Positions 1-10,550 of a stretch of 64,000 bases of DNA are shown piece after piece (the first letter of the stretch is position 1; each line of letters begins with the position of its first letter). Under the pieces are notes generated by a model. That model did not search any database. It was not told the origin of the DNA and saw nothing but the letters and a program-made list of their open reading frames with translations. Source of the stretch: Symbiodinium natans (Eukaryota > Sar > Dinophyceae > Suessiales > Symbiodiniaceae); contig CAJNDS010002699.1 in the NCBI GenBank assembly GCA_905221605.1, positions 219,001-283,000 on the forward strand, given 5' to 3'. The translations under genes and the position numbers were made by a program.

Positions 1-3000
1 GGGAGCCCCCAATCATCTGTTATAACGCTGACCCACATCCACCTCGGAGCCGCCTAAAGGAAGCAATGCGAGGATGGGGCGGCACTGTTTATGTTCAGAG
101 GCGAGAGGCCTTAGAGGCCTCGGCGGATTGGGAATATTGAGATATATTGAGATACCTGAGAGCAAGACGGTCTTTACGACCTGAGCTTGAAAGGCTTGAA
201 GTGTTCGAGATTGTTCGAGCATGTTGAGAACATCAAGGTTGGACTACTACCCACACCACATCTTGAAACACCTGCACTTGCTTGCCTGGCATGTCTAAAC
301 TGACCGCGCTTGGTGTCTTGCAGCCCAGTCAGACAGAGCTAGCAGTTAGCTTGCCAGGACGCTGGGGCAAATTACGCTGTTCGTGTTTGGGGCGCTCCTT
401 GCGATCGGCGTGGTGTTCCTCCTTGTCACCGTCCCGAGTGCATCACTATCTGACACTTCGCATGCGGCTATTCCCCGCTCAAAGTATTGTGCCTTGAGGT
501 GACACTTGTTATAGACTTCTTCAAAGCAGGCGGGGGCAGCTAGACCGGCAAATGGTTGGAAACCTAGTTGTGCACTTCTTGTGGGTATATGTTTTTCCTC
601 TTAGGCCTGCTAGGGAAGATGGAAGGGAAAGAGAAGCAAGGAACGGATGCAGGGAGGGATGCCAACCATGCGGATAGTTCTTGGAGGCTGAGACGAGGGC
701 TTCATTTGCGCTCTCGCCCAGGTCGCATGCACGTTCCACATTGGAAAATCGTGCTCCCGCCTAAGTCCCGTGCGTTTGAGGTTTGTGCCGGTCGGTGTTG
801 CGTAAAGCGAGGCAGCGCGTACTTTGCCTTGTTTTTGGGGTTCGTTACGTGCCTCCAGGGAGTCTCGTCAAAAGGAATTCGCATGTCATGCGCTTGCGAA
901 CTGCGCATGCGCAGAATTCTCCTCGTCAAAATCAGTACTCTCTCTTTGGCCCCTGGAGTGGCTTTGGACGAGTGGTTCTGCTCTTGGAGTGGTCTTGGAG
1001 TGCTTTGGGTGGTCATCTTGCTGGAATTGCTGTGCAGTGTCTTGCACCGTTTGGGCCCACGCTGGCAGAAAGACAGCCTTTTGGGCGGTCAGACTGACAG
1101 TCTACTACGTTTGGAGCATCCAAGGCTTGGAAACAGCTAGAAAGATTGTCGGCTTCGCTTTCTGTTCCTAGATGGGCTGTTTTGGTTTTCTTCGGATGGT
1201 CAAAACTGGCAGTGCAGCTGGCCCGCTTTGTAGTCGACATACCCTTGTGGCCAGAAGTCGTCCTAAGACAGCCGCCTCAAAAAAGAAGTCTAAACAAAAG
1301 ATTGCGGTGGTCGCATCTTCTTTGCAGGAGAAGACGTGGCGGCCACACTTCATGGAGGCTTTAGCGCCATCTTCGGGGTTGTGGGCAAAAGGCCTGGAAG
1401 TGCCTGAAAGGAGCGTGTGCTTGGATGGCAAAGGTGTTCGGATGTGTCAGGCTCAGTGATGAGGGTATCGGTTTTGAAGACACCATGAAGAACTTGGAAC
1501 TCAAGCTCGAGGCAGCGATCCCACAGACCACCAAGTCTCGAAGTCACTTTAAAAGCCTGTCTGCTTGCCTCCATTGCTTCAACGACACGAGCCCCTGAGT
1601 GCGCGGCCAGTCGATGATGGTGACCGCACTCGTAATGGTCCTTGGCCTCTCGAAAGAGATGCAGGACGTGTCAGGAGCCCAGAATTCTGGGGCTCAAGAC
1701 AATTCCTGGCTTCAACGTAGGTGATTGCCTGGACAGGTTTCGAAGCGTGTTGACCTCGGCTGAAGAGCTCGCAGCATCCAGAAGCTAAGCAAAGCCTCGG
1801 AGCATGGTGGCGTTCCCTCTCGATGGGTCTCAACGGAGGCAGGTCTGCTAGTAGGCTTGAGGCAGTTGAGATGTCCCTGTCTCCAACAACTTTTTCGAAG
1901 GTGTGCAGACAATTTTGAAGAACAAAAAAACGATAGCTTGCAAGTTGTAAGTTCAATCGTAAGTGGCCAATGGTTGATTTCCTTACGACTGTGCAGGACT
2001 CTGCACAATCCTCTCTGCATGGTCTGAACAGAAGGACTGTGTGCCTTGGTGCTGCTGTGCCATTATTGTAACGAGACGCTTCATTTACACTTGTGGGCGT
2101 TTCATCTGCCCTCTTGGGAAACACTTCTTGGACGAGCGTCGATGGCGAACCCGTAGCGTGCGTTGCATCTTCGACCTCCCAACCAACATGGTTGTGGCGG
2201 AAGGTGTCCGTGGCCGTTCCATAAGCTCCATAGCTTCTTTGTTGGTCAACACTTTCACCAATCTTGAGCCAAAACGGCATGTCGGCCCCATCGACCGCTT
2301 AGGTGCGCAGGTTGTCAAGTTTGAACGATTGCTAATCGTAAGTGGCATCCTTTGCCCGGCTTCTGGCCATGCGGCCCAAGGCCGGCAATGCTTGAAGTCA
2401 TTTCGATTACAATCCACTCAATGCCTGAGCAAAAAGTGACTTCCCTGACTCTCGTTTTCAGGTGGCCGTGGTACCGAAGTTGTAAGGACCATCTTTTTGC
2501 AGACTTAAGATGATTCATTTTGGCACTGGTGTCTGCGATTCTGGCTCCGAACGCAGTACCAGTTTAACACAGTTTAACACCGCAGAGATCCAGCGAGATC
2601 TTGTTCTGCGGCCGAGCTGCTTGGCCGAAAATGGACGTGTCTTGCAGCCTGCAAAGATACGAACTAATACGAACAAGAGAGCCAACTTGTGGCCCAGGTT
2701 GCGCCATGCAAGTGAAGGTTGTGCTCCCGAGCGGTGAGGCAGCCAGCATCCGCCCAACCTGGTTGCCAACTGAATCATCCGGGCATGCGTCCTGAAAGGT
2801 CAATGTGCCTGTGGAGCCAAATTCCACGCCTGGACACCTCAAGGAAAATCTAAAGTGCGCCAGCCGCATGCGCGTGCGCGTGTCATTTGCATCTCCCCTG
2901 CGTGCTGCTTGGTCTTTTGCAAGACAAGTTGGGCAGGTACAGCATCCGCGTGCCTCCAAAGCAGATCAAGCTTACATGCGAAGGCCAGTCATGGATGTTT

Positions 3001-4188
3001 CGGACATGTTTTGACGTTCCTTGTTGCTGAGGCCGGGAGCTCGACGACATCAAGCCGCTAGTGGGTGAACCAAACAATGCACCCGGCTTAGGAGACGTTT
3101 CTCTTCAATATATATATATATAAATGTGAACAAATAGACATAGAAATAGAAATAGAACAAAAAAAACAAAAATATAAATATATATATATATATATATATA
3201 GCAGCCCGGCTTGCCTCTTTGAAAACGTTGTGCCAGGTCACGGATGGGGCGGTGCTCGTTGCAGAGAGGCGAGAAGGTGTCGTGGAGGCGGTCCCAGGGC
3301 ATTCGGCCCCTTTCTTTGAGGTTCGTTTGAACTGACTTTGGAGAGTTCCCGGATGTGGGTCAGGACGAATCGATCGTCCCGAAATCATCGCCGCCACCGG
3401 CCATGATTCGCAAGGCGGGCCAGCAGGGTAATCAACCTCCGACGGCCTCCGATGCTAATCGGCTTGTCCCACTGCCGCCAGGAGGAGCCTCCTAAGCCGA
3501 AGAAGCCCAAGAAGGCAGCAGCACGATGCAAGACTAGCATAGATTCGCATAGATTTACCGTTGGATGCGGTTCCTTCGGAGGATGTCGTGAGACCGACCT
3601 TGTCTGAGGGCCCCTTGGCTACAACTTTCAGCTGTAACCTCCCAGAACTGCAACTGGTATTTGCCTGCAGTTGCCGATCTCGGTGCCCTCTCCGCATCTG
3701 ATCTCAGGAGATGTCAAGAAAGACAAGACGCTTTCGCCAGGGCACCAGGGTTGGGCAGCGAAGTCCGCATACCTTGAGGCAGGCACATAAAGCATTCTAA
3801 TCTACTTAAAGGTATCCAAATGGGACCTGTCCGAGGGAGTTGCGTGTACCAGGCCAAGTCGAAGAAGCGACACATGGCCTTTTTGAAGATTGAGAACAGC
3901 GAGGAAAAGAAGGCCCCAGCCCCAAAGTGCCTTACATCGGCTTTCTGTGATGACTGGGTGCCGCCAGGCTTATCCAGAACACGAGGATTTCTCGGTTGCG
4001 CTGCCTTTGGGAGATCCGCAGTGCTCTCCTGTGTGGACAGCTGGCTCCCAAGAAAGCTATGGTGCCTGCCCAGCAGACTGCTACTTGTACATGCTGCCTT
4101 TTCTTTCTGCCTTCCCGAGGCAGTAGTGCAGCAGCTGGAGATTGGCGAGAGAGCCAGTTTTACGCTTTCGCGCAAGGCAGGTGGGGGC
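1..4188. other. intergenic DNA left of the retrotransposon
   Basis: I see no gene here. Several overlapping open frames exist on both strands, but none shows a recognisable motif, a family pattern or a convincing exon boundary. The only clear structure is an A+T-rich simple-sequence patch at about 3106-3200 containing two TA runs. The last bases before 4189 are the insertion site of the LTR element. Confidence 0.5.
3106..3200. repeat. TA-rich simple repeat
   Basis: Two alternating TA runs flank an A-rich stretch containing few C bases. The open frames across it translate into runs of Tyr/Ile and are not genes. Confidence 0.8.
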
Positions 4189-4193
4189 AGAAC
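4189..4193 (+). repeat. left target-site duplication of the LTR element
   Basis: AGAAC immediately precedes the 5' LTR and is repeated exactly after the 3' LTR at 16580-16584. A 5-bp duplication is usual for Ty1/copia integration. It shows that both ends belong to one insertion. Confidence 0.9.
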
Positions 4194-4336
4194 TGTAGTT
4201 TCTCATGTAGGAATAACACTCCTTTTGCGAGCTGTGCATAACATCACTCTACCCTCGACTGTGGCTCAAGTTGCCGATAAAAAGAGGCGTACTTAACGGT
4301 TTACATATTCCCTCATGTGCTGACCTGTAAACTTCA
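4194..4336 (+). repeat. 5' LTR
   Basis: This 143-bp repeat begins TGTAG and ends TTCA, giving the usual TG...CA termini, and matches 16437-16579 at 141 positions. The two differences are adjacent, about 54-56 bases from its start. The LTR is very short for copia. It contains a TATA-like GATAAAAAG at about 4275 and the string TGGCTCAAG at 4262-4270, which equals the last nine bases of the dinoflagellate spliced leader. Confidence 0.95.
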
Positions 4337-4352
4337 GGTTATCAGCCGTAGA
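4337..4352 (+). promoter_or_regulatory. candidate primer-binding site
   Basis: The sequence directly after the 5' LTR starts GGTTATCAG. It loosely resembles the initiator-tRNA-Met binding site common in plant copia elements (TGGTATCAG), but the match is imperfect. The position is right; the tRNA identity is a guess. Confidence 0.3.
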
Positions 4353-4362
4353 GTCTCACACG

Positions 4363-6474
4363 ATGGCTCTGCAGCTTCAAGATGGGACCATTGATCCCAA
4401 TACGCAACATGATCAGACTGCAACGACCAACTACCAACAGTTCAACCAGTACCGGGTACAGCAGCAGCTGATCATCGTGCAACAAAACGAGGATGCAGAG
4501 CGAGTTCGTATCGAAGCCGAACGCAGACATGCGGAAATCCTGGACATGGCTACAAGACAGGCCCGTGCAGAAATGGGAGAACTCGAGCAACACGCTGATG
4601 CCCAACATCGTGCACGGCTTGAAGTCATCGGTGACCGTATGGACTTTGTGGTTCGTGAGCTGCAACAACAACTACTGGAGACCAAGGCAGCACTAAGAGG
4701 TCGAACGGCGGAGCTTGACCAAGCCGCACAGGACGCACACACACTTAGGATGCACAATCTCGAGCTTGAGGCACGAGGTAACATGGTTCTCGAATCGGAA
4801 ACTCGCCTCAGGACCCATCTTGAACAGAGTGAATTTTCCCTTGCTAACCTCAGGGTCGTGTACGATCAAAACAGGGAAACCCAGCTGGACTTCTTAGGCA
4901 ACGAATTTAGAGAGCAAATGCAGTATGAAGAGAACATGTTCATATATGCCATGCATGAAGAAGAAAGCGCATGCGATGTCTTGATTCAGGAGTTGGCTGA
5001 GTCGAACCAGCGTTTGATGGTTGAGCTTGATGAGGCTAAGGCAACCGCTTCGGCGTCATCTAGCCTGCCGAAAGGTGGTGCCGATCACCAGCAGGCTGTT
5101 CCCATGGCCTCAGCGCCTCCACCGGGTTTGAACACTGCCGAATCAAGCCCCCCGCAAGGGGGTGCCGCATGCGGTAATGCACATGTTACGCATGCTGATT
5201 TGCCAAATCCGTTGCAGATTCCAGAGAGCATGAAGGGTCTCTTTGAGAGACGGCCTCAGAGATTTAATCTGGGAGCATCTACTCCTGTTTCGCAAGCCCC
5301 TAATGAAGTGCATGAAGCGATTGCAAAAGCGCTCAAGGACTTTGCTACCAAGGATGAGACGAAACCTAAGACTAAAGAAGCGGAGTCAGTGAAACTTCCG
5401 GATTTTCCCTCAGCGGAGACGTACAGATCGTGGAAGACGGCAGTGCGAGAGGCTGTTCGAGCAGCATCTGATCATCCTGATGAAGCATTTGCGTGGATTC
5501 AGAAGGTGTACGCAAAGGGTGCGTCGCTAGATAGCCTCAACGATGTAGGGAAATTCCTCACGCTAGACACCAAAATCCTTGCAGCATTGTCTAGGGTGGC
5601 GAAGGGCGAGCTTGCGAGACAGATACTCAACTACAAGGAGACGGAGGCCACCTATGGTAGAGCAGTGAGAGGTAGGCAAGTGCTGTTAATGTTTGAAGCC
5701 TACTTTAAAACCAACGAAGAAGTTGGCTCCCTCTACTCGGTCGAAGACCTCTTGAAAGTGGCACTGATCAATGATGACCTCGCTACCTTCGTGCATAACT
5801 GGGATTCAGTGATTGCTGGACCATCGCATCCCCCAGACGAAACCACTTTGCGCGACATATTCCTCCGTGAGCTTCGCAAGTCCCATCGCTTGAAGTATGA
5901 TCTTGACATTTATGATCGGGCTCGTGAGGGGACCCCCGAGCACACCTACAAGTTCCTCATGGAAAGCATCAAGAACCTCCTCACACGAGAACGAATTAGG
6001 AAGAACAGGGACAAGATTGCTAAGGCCCATGGCGCGAAGTATGGTGCTCCTGCCCCTCCTACCTCTACGAAGCCGTCAGCGCCCGCTCCTTCGGAGCGAC
6101 GACAGCCATCCAGAGGACGTCAGGGAAGGCAGGTTTGCATGTTGTTTCAGAAGGGCAAGTGCAAGTTTGGGGAGCGTTGCAAATACGAGCACACGAAAGA
6201 CCCCAAAGCATCCTCAAGGGAGAGATCTCCCAACCGGCCTAAGTCAGGTTCTCGCGAGAGAGATAAGAGCAACAGCAAAGACACCTCCAACATCCCATGC
6301 GCATTTTATGCCAAGGGTACTTGCAGGAATGGGGATAGGTGCAAGAGGACAGGTCCGCATCGCCCTCTGTCCCGGCCAAGGCTAAGGCACGTGCACCCTC
6401 TCCGGCCAAGCGGAGGCCGAGCCGGAAGAAGAGGACAGAAGCTAAAGCAGCTGCCTGCTGCGTGTACGCCTTAG
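4363..6474 (+). CDS. gag: Gag-like polyprotein of the copia element, with CCCH zinc fingers
   Basis: This 703-codon frame starts at the first ATG after the 5' LTR. Residues about 20-240 are Gln/Glu/Arg-rich and predicted coiled coil. A Pro/Ala-rich linker follows, then a mostly helical region (about 320-570) that is the likely capsid. At 592-610 there is a C-x7-C-x5-C-x3-H finger, and at 646-660 a second C-x7-C-x5-C whose final His is missing. Copia Gag usually ends in a CCHC knuckle, so CCCH fingers are unusual; they are RNA-binding modules in many eukaryotic proteins. After about 6343 the frame reads into unrelated sequence while the meaningful protein continues in another frame. I infer a small deletion that removed the end of finger 2, so the last 40 or so residues are probably not native. 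Confidence 0.85.
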   Translation: MALQLQDGTIDPNTQHDQTATTNYQQFNQYRVQQQLIIVQQNEDAERVRIEAERRHAEILDMATRQARAEMGELEQHADAQHRARLEVIGDRMDFVVRELQQQLLETKAALRGRTAELDQAAQDAHTLRMHNLELEARGNMVLESETRLRTHLEQSEFSLANLRVVYDQNRETQLDFLGNEFREQMQYEENMFIYAMHEEESACDVLIQELAESNQRLMVELDEAKATASASSSLPKGGADHQQAVPMASAPPPGLNTAESSPPQGGAACGNAHVTHADLPNPLQIPESMKGLFERRPQRFNLGASTPVSQAPNEVHEAIAKALKDFATKDETKPKTKEAESVKLPDFPSAETYRSWKTAVREAVRAASDHPDEAFAWIQKVYAKGASLDSLNDVGKFLTLDTKILAALSRVAKGELARQILNYKETEATYGRAVRGRQVLLMFEAYFKTNEEVGSLYSVEDLLKVALINDDLATFVHNWDSVIAGPSHPPDETTLRDIFLRELRKSHRLKYDLDIYDRAREGTPEHTYKFLMESIKNLLTRERIRKNRDKIAKAHGAKYGAPAPPTSTKPSAPAPSERRQPSRGRQGRQVCMLFQKGKCKFGERCKYEHTKDPKASSRERSPNRPKSGSRERDKSNSKDTSNIPCAFYAKGTCRNGDRCKRTGPHRPLSRPRLRHVHPLRPSGGRAGRRGQKLKQLPAACTP
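5063..5083 (+). repeat. 21-nt GNRA hairpin motif, copy 1 (gag linker)
   Basis: The stem is TGCC with GGTG, holding two G-T pairs, closed by a GAAA loop. It is flanked 5' by GC plus a pyrimidine and 3' by two free bases and GCCG. Translation crosses it starting at codon position 2. Confidence 0.6.
5147..5167 (+). repeat. 21-nt GNRA hairpin motif, copy 2 (gag linker)
   Basis: The stem is CCCC/GGGG with a GCAA loop, and the flanks match copy 1. It is also read from codon position 2, so its peptide (SPPQGG) differs from that of the pol copies. Confidence 0.65.
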
Positions 6475-7520
6475 CCGCCCGAAAGGGTGAGCCGGACGGC
6501 AGGCATGCAGACATATGGCACCTTGATGAGAAGTCACTCACGCTATCTAGGGAACATGTTGTTCTGAGAAACAACTATTTTATTCCCCAAAGCTGCCCCG
6601 TTCCAGAATGGAGAATCAAGTCTGTTGCGAGCATCACCATGAAGCTGAAAACCGGCGAAGAGCGAACGTTACAGTACAATTGGAAAACGTGCGACAAGCA
6701 AGCACCTCTGCCCAACTGGACGGGCGTCACGAGTTTCAAGCTGAAGCCTAAAGACATGAGTGTGTGTTTTGAAAGGCGCCCTGAGATACACACAGTTGAA
6801 AGCGTCGGAGATGGTTGGAAATTTGTTCCCCACAAGCGCAAATGTGTAGCAAGGTTCAAGACCAATGCTGATTGCCCCGTGTCCGACCCTGGTGATCTTC
6901 AGTGTGCAGTCATCATCGCACAAAATCTTGAGGCCTCAGTGTACTCGGAACTCCATGGTGAAAAGACAAAATGTAAGCATCGCTGCTGCAAGCCTGATTT
7001 CGCTTGTCGGCATTGTGCAGCAGGAAACATAATGTCAGGAACTGCCGCTCCAGCGCGCAAGGAACTTCGGAGCTTGGACATCAGCGTGTCGGGAAGTGAA
7101 GAGGACCTTATCAGCTCTTCGGACCTGAAAAAGTGTTTCGAAGGGGTCGGTAGGAAAGTCGACGCAACGCCAGTCAACCTTCATACGGCCAATGGCATCG
7201 TTGAGGCATCGTCCAGGACAGAAGTCGAGGTTCCGTCAATGAATGGCAGCCTGGAATTCGTGGAACTCCCGGATACCCCACCGGTTTGCTCTGTGGGAAA
7301 GAAGTGCATGCAGCAAGGGTACGGTTTTTACTGGCCTCCAGGGCAAGTTCCGTACTTCGTGAAGCCCGATGGCCAGAAGCTCACTTGCACGCTACGGGGA
7401 AATGTTCCAGTTTTCAGCAGTATTGGGAATGATTCCGGACACCCAGCTGCTGTAGCGCATCGCGATGAAGGTGAACGAATGGCGCCCACCTGCTCCTTGC
7501 AGCAGGATTTTCACGCATAA
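6342..7520 (+). pseudogene. protease region of copia pol, frame-disrupted
   Basis: The frame that continues the Gag-Pol protein runs from about 6342 to a TAA at 7518-7520. It begins with a Lys/Pro/Ala-rich linker. It contains a Cys/His cluster at about 6970-7015 and, at 7060-7420, a segment with the spacing of a copia retropepsin: a stretch ending in SGSEEDLIS, then TANGIVEASSR, then GKKCMQQGYGF. The expected catalytic D-[ST]-G is not visible; the aligned triplet reads VSG, suggesting loss of the catalytic Asp. The frame ends without joining integrase, which continues in a different frame from about 7500. No independent start is convincing, so I treat it as a disrupted part of pol. Confidence 0.6.
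6474..6494 (+). repeat. 21-nt GNRA hairpin motif, copy 3 (Gag/protease joint)
   Basis: The stem is GCCC/GGGT with one G-T pair and a GAAA loop, flanked by GCC and GAGCCG. It lies between the zinc-finger end of Gag and the protease region. Confidence 0.75.
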
Positions 7521-9046
7521 GCTGCCCGAAAGGGCATGCCGCAGCAGCCGGACCACTTCCAGGAGCTCCAGACGGTGTAGTCCCGGTACCTGCGGCAGAC
7601 GAGGGAGATCATCCTCCATGGCTGGCAGAGATCCTAACCAAGGATTCCCCTCTCGAAGGCATGAAGAAAGAGCAACTATTGAAAGCTGGATGGATTACTG
7701 TGAATGGTGATCCCCACGTCAAGGTTGCCCACAAACCAAAGACCTTCAGATCACCAGCACCTCGCTACCCCAAGTGTCGAATTCGTTCCACCTGGGGGTA
7801 CAAAGATGGCGAGTGGAAGCAGCTGGAGAACAAGGTCAACATGGACGAGCTCGACGCCATCTACGGTAAGGTGCCTGAGGGTACCAACATGCTCATCACT
7901 GTCTTTGCCATGCCCGATGGCGGTGAAGACATACCCGATAGCGACGTTGAGGTCCACATCCCAAAGTCAAAGAAGGACGAGGCGTCTCTAAGAGTTGAAG
8001 CGGAATCCGTGCAGCATTTTTTGAGCCATCGTCCAAAGAACCCTTTCTGTCCGGTATGTCAACGAGCCAAAATGTATGCTCCGCATGCCAGAAAGAAAGG
8101 AGGGTCTAGCACTGTGCACAGCAAGGGGTTCGGTGACCACATCACCATCGACCACATCATCACGAAGGACGCCAAAGACTACGGATTCGAAGGCCAAACT
8201 GTAGCACATGTTGTGAAGGATGTCTTTACGAAGTTCCGTTACGTTTACCCGGCCGACAACAAAAGTGGTGAGCAGTGTTACGAAGACTTACTGCACTTTT
8301 TCGAGGTCGATGATAATGTTAAGGTTGTTTACTCAGACAATGCTCTCGAGTTCGACTACGCGGTTAAGCAACTCCAAGCTAGGCACAACAAATCCAGGGA
8401 GTATGTGGACCAGAACAAAGCAGTGATCGAGCGTGAAATACGAACGATCTTGGAAGGTACGCGTGCCAATTTGGTACAATCTGGTTTACCTGATCAGTTC
8501 TGGCCACTTGCATCCCCACATCATGCTATTTCTTTAAACGTTAGTAAACGTCTTGACAACGGTTTAGTACCATGGAATCAAAGGTTCGGGAGCGACTTCC
8601 AAGGGGTCCTTGTTCCCTTTGGAGCTAAGATTTTGTACTGGGCCGACCCCAAGCAGAAGCAGCCCAAAAGGTCAAAGTTTGCGGGGGCGGGTATCGAAGG
8701 AAATTTCCTCGGGTATCATATCCAGCCTGGCTTCGTCTTCAAGGAAGAGTACTTAGTTGCTCCTTTGCAGGGACTCAACGAGGCCATCGAGAATGATGCC
8801 TTCAGGACTTTCAGGGCCAAAAGGCTTGAGCTCCTGGAAGGGAAGTTCCAGTTCCCATTGTCACCGGATCTTAAAGCTCTGGGAAACCAGAAGCCGCCCG
8901 AACTCGATGATCAACATCACAACGCCGTTGAAGAAAGAAACCCGCATCAAGAAGAAGATGATTTCGAAGGAGGAGTGGGGCCGCTCGATGAAGGAGATCG
9001 GCCATTAGGAGGGTCAGCAAGGGACGACATTGTTTATCCTGCATGA
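7502..9046 (+). pseudogene. integrase of copia pol, ending at an in-frame stop
   Basis: The open frame covers 7502-9043 and ends at TGA 9044-9046; the first ATG is 7661. A zinc-binding-like HFLSH...CPVC segment precedes the catalytic core. The D,D,E triad is visible as Asp (codon 8150), Asp in YSDNA (codon 8336) and Glu in VIEREI (codon 8429). The last two are separated by 30 residues, slightly short of the usual 35. The copia C-terminal signature GAGIEGNFLGYH follows at about 8680. The TGA falls between integrase and RT, and the same frame resumes at once, so it is a point lesion or a readthrough site. Integrase inserts the cDNA into chromosomes. Confidence 0.85.
7521..7541 (+). repeat. 21-nt GNRA hairpin motif, copy 4 (protease/integrase joint)
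   Basis: The stem is GCCC/GGGC, all Watson-Crick, with a GAAA loop, followed by AT and GCCG. It lies where the frame changes between protease and integrase. Confidence 0.75.
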
Positions 9047-9064
9047 TATGATCCTCTAGATGAT

Positions 9065-10550
9065 GTGCCCTTCTCAGTCCGAGAGAGATTGGCACCTGCG
9101 ACTCCATCGTTCAAAACAAAAGACGGAATCGGCATTCCGTATGGCTATCGCTGGGATGGGGAGAGACTGATCAAGCAAAAAGGCCTTTCCTCGCTTCCGG
9201 GCATTCAAGCTAAAGTATGGAGCAAGCTGACCGTCGAAGAAAAGCACAAAGCGCTTGCAGAACATCAAGCTTCAAAGCAAGCCAAGGTCGACGAGGACTA
9301 CAATCAGGCGATTAAGCACGTCCCAGCAATGCCGGTGTTGTATGGGAAACCCGAGGACCACCGAAAGAAAATGTGTTCCCTCTACGAGTCTAAACTCCTG
9401 GAGATTGCCCAGGACATGTACGCGGTCGTGGCCAAGATCCTGTCTGCGAAGGAGATTGAATCCAGTCCCGAAGCGCAGGCTGCCCTCGACAAAGAGTGGA
9501 AGAAGCTTGTCGATAAGGGCTGTTGGGTAGAGAAACGAGTGAGAGAGTACGACTCCGTTGCGGCAGAAGCACGAAAAACCAATGAGAAAGTGCGAAGAAA
9601 TCGGGACTCTAAAAGGTTCTGAGTTGAAGGAGAACGACCCGAACCGCCGTTACAAGGGTCGGTCAGTGTTTCAGGGCAACAAAGTCTTGGATGAGAACTC
9701 TGATCATGCTCTCTTCGCAGAGATGTCGAGCAGTCGGAGGCGGGCAAAATATTAGATGTCTTTGGATCTCAACCCGGCTTCTCGATTCAGCAAGCGGATG
9801 CACGACAAGCGTATACGCAGGCCCTCTTCACTGGGGTTGAAACTTGGGTAAGGCTCCCTCGCAATAGATGGCCAAAAGACTGGAGGTCTATGAAGGACCC
9901 GGTCGTTCCCCTGAAGTTGGCTCTTTATGGGCACCCAGACTCAGGGGGGATATGGGAACGTCATTGCGAGACTGAGCTCAAGAAGGTGGGGTTCGAGCCT
10001 GTGCTAACTGACATCTGGAAGAGCGTGTTCTACAACGCCGATTTGGAGCTCTTAATGGTTATTTACGTTGACGGTTTCAAACTCGCTGGACCCACGAAGA
10101 ACATCCAGAAAGGCTGGGAATCTATTGCAACAGTAATAGACATGGATCCCGCTGAGGTGATTGGACGTTACTTCGGATGTCAACACATCGAGGAAACGAA
10201 CGTCAAACTTTCCAAAGAGCACCATCCTTTTCACTATGTCTTCGAGCCCGAAAATGAAACGGCAGCCCCAGCTAAGATCGCTGAGGACAGGTGGGACGTG
10301 ATCCCGGAAGTCATGCTTGCAGTTCGGCACCATAGCTATCCCAGAAAGAGGTTGTATATGCCCACTGAAGATGATGTTCAGATGTTCCCTACAATTGGAC
10401 CTCAAAGATACACCTTTCAGGCTGCAAATGGGGTGACAGAAGAACAACAAGACAATATGAACATCGCTAGGGACAAATGCTTCAAACAGTGGTGGACAGG
10501 TACGACGTACTTTGACCTCGCTGCCCGGGGGCCCGAAGAGTTCGGTCTGG
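9065..10550 (+). pseudogene. reverse transcriptase of copia pol, two frameshifts and a mutated active site
   Basis: RT is read in frame 9065-9622, then in another frame at about 9605-9745, then back in the first frame from about 9725 on. Two compensating small indels are implied, near 9590-9610 and 9720-9745. The first catalytic Asp is present (QQADARQAY, codon 9797), as is the copia LALYGHPDSGGIWE block. The YVDD box reads YVDG (codons 10064-10075): the second Asp is Gly. A single A-to-G change would do this. With these lesions I expect no active RT from this copy. Template copying would need Pol from another element. Confidence 0.85.

Noticed and set aside
1579-2280. 233-codon minus-strand open frame
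   Set aside because: No family motif and several overlapping frames of similar quality on both strands.
3820-4296. 158-codon frame running into the 5' LTR
   Set aside because: Its end is LTR sequence, no motif is present, and a similar short frame recurs at the 3' LTR for the same reason.
6330-6360. Programmed -1 frameshift between Gag and Pol
   Set aside because: I see no slippery heptamer; the shift coincides with loss of the last residue of a zinc finger, which fits a small deletion better.
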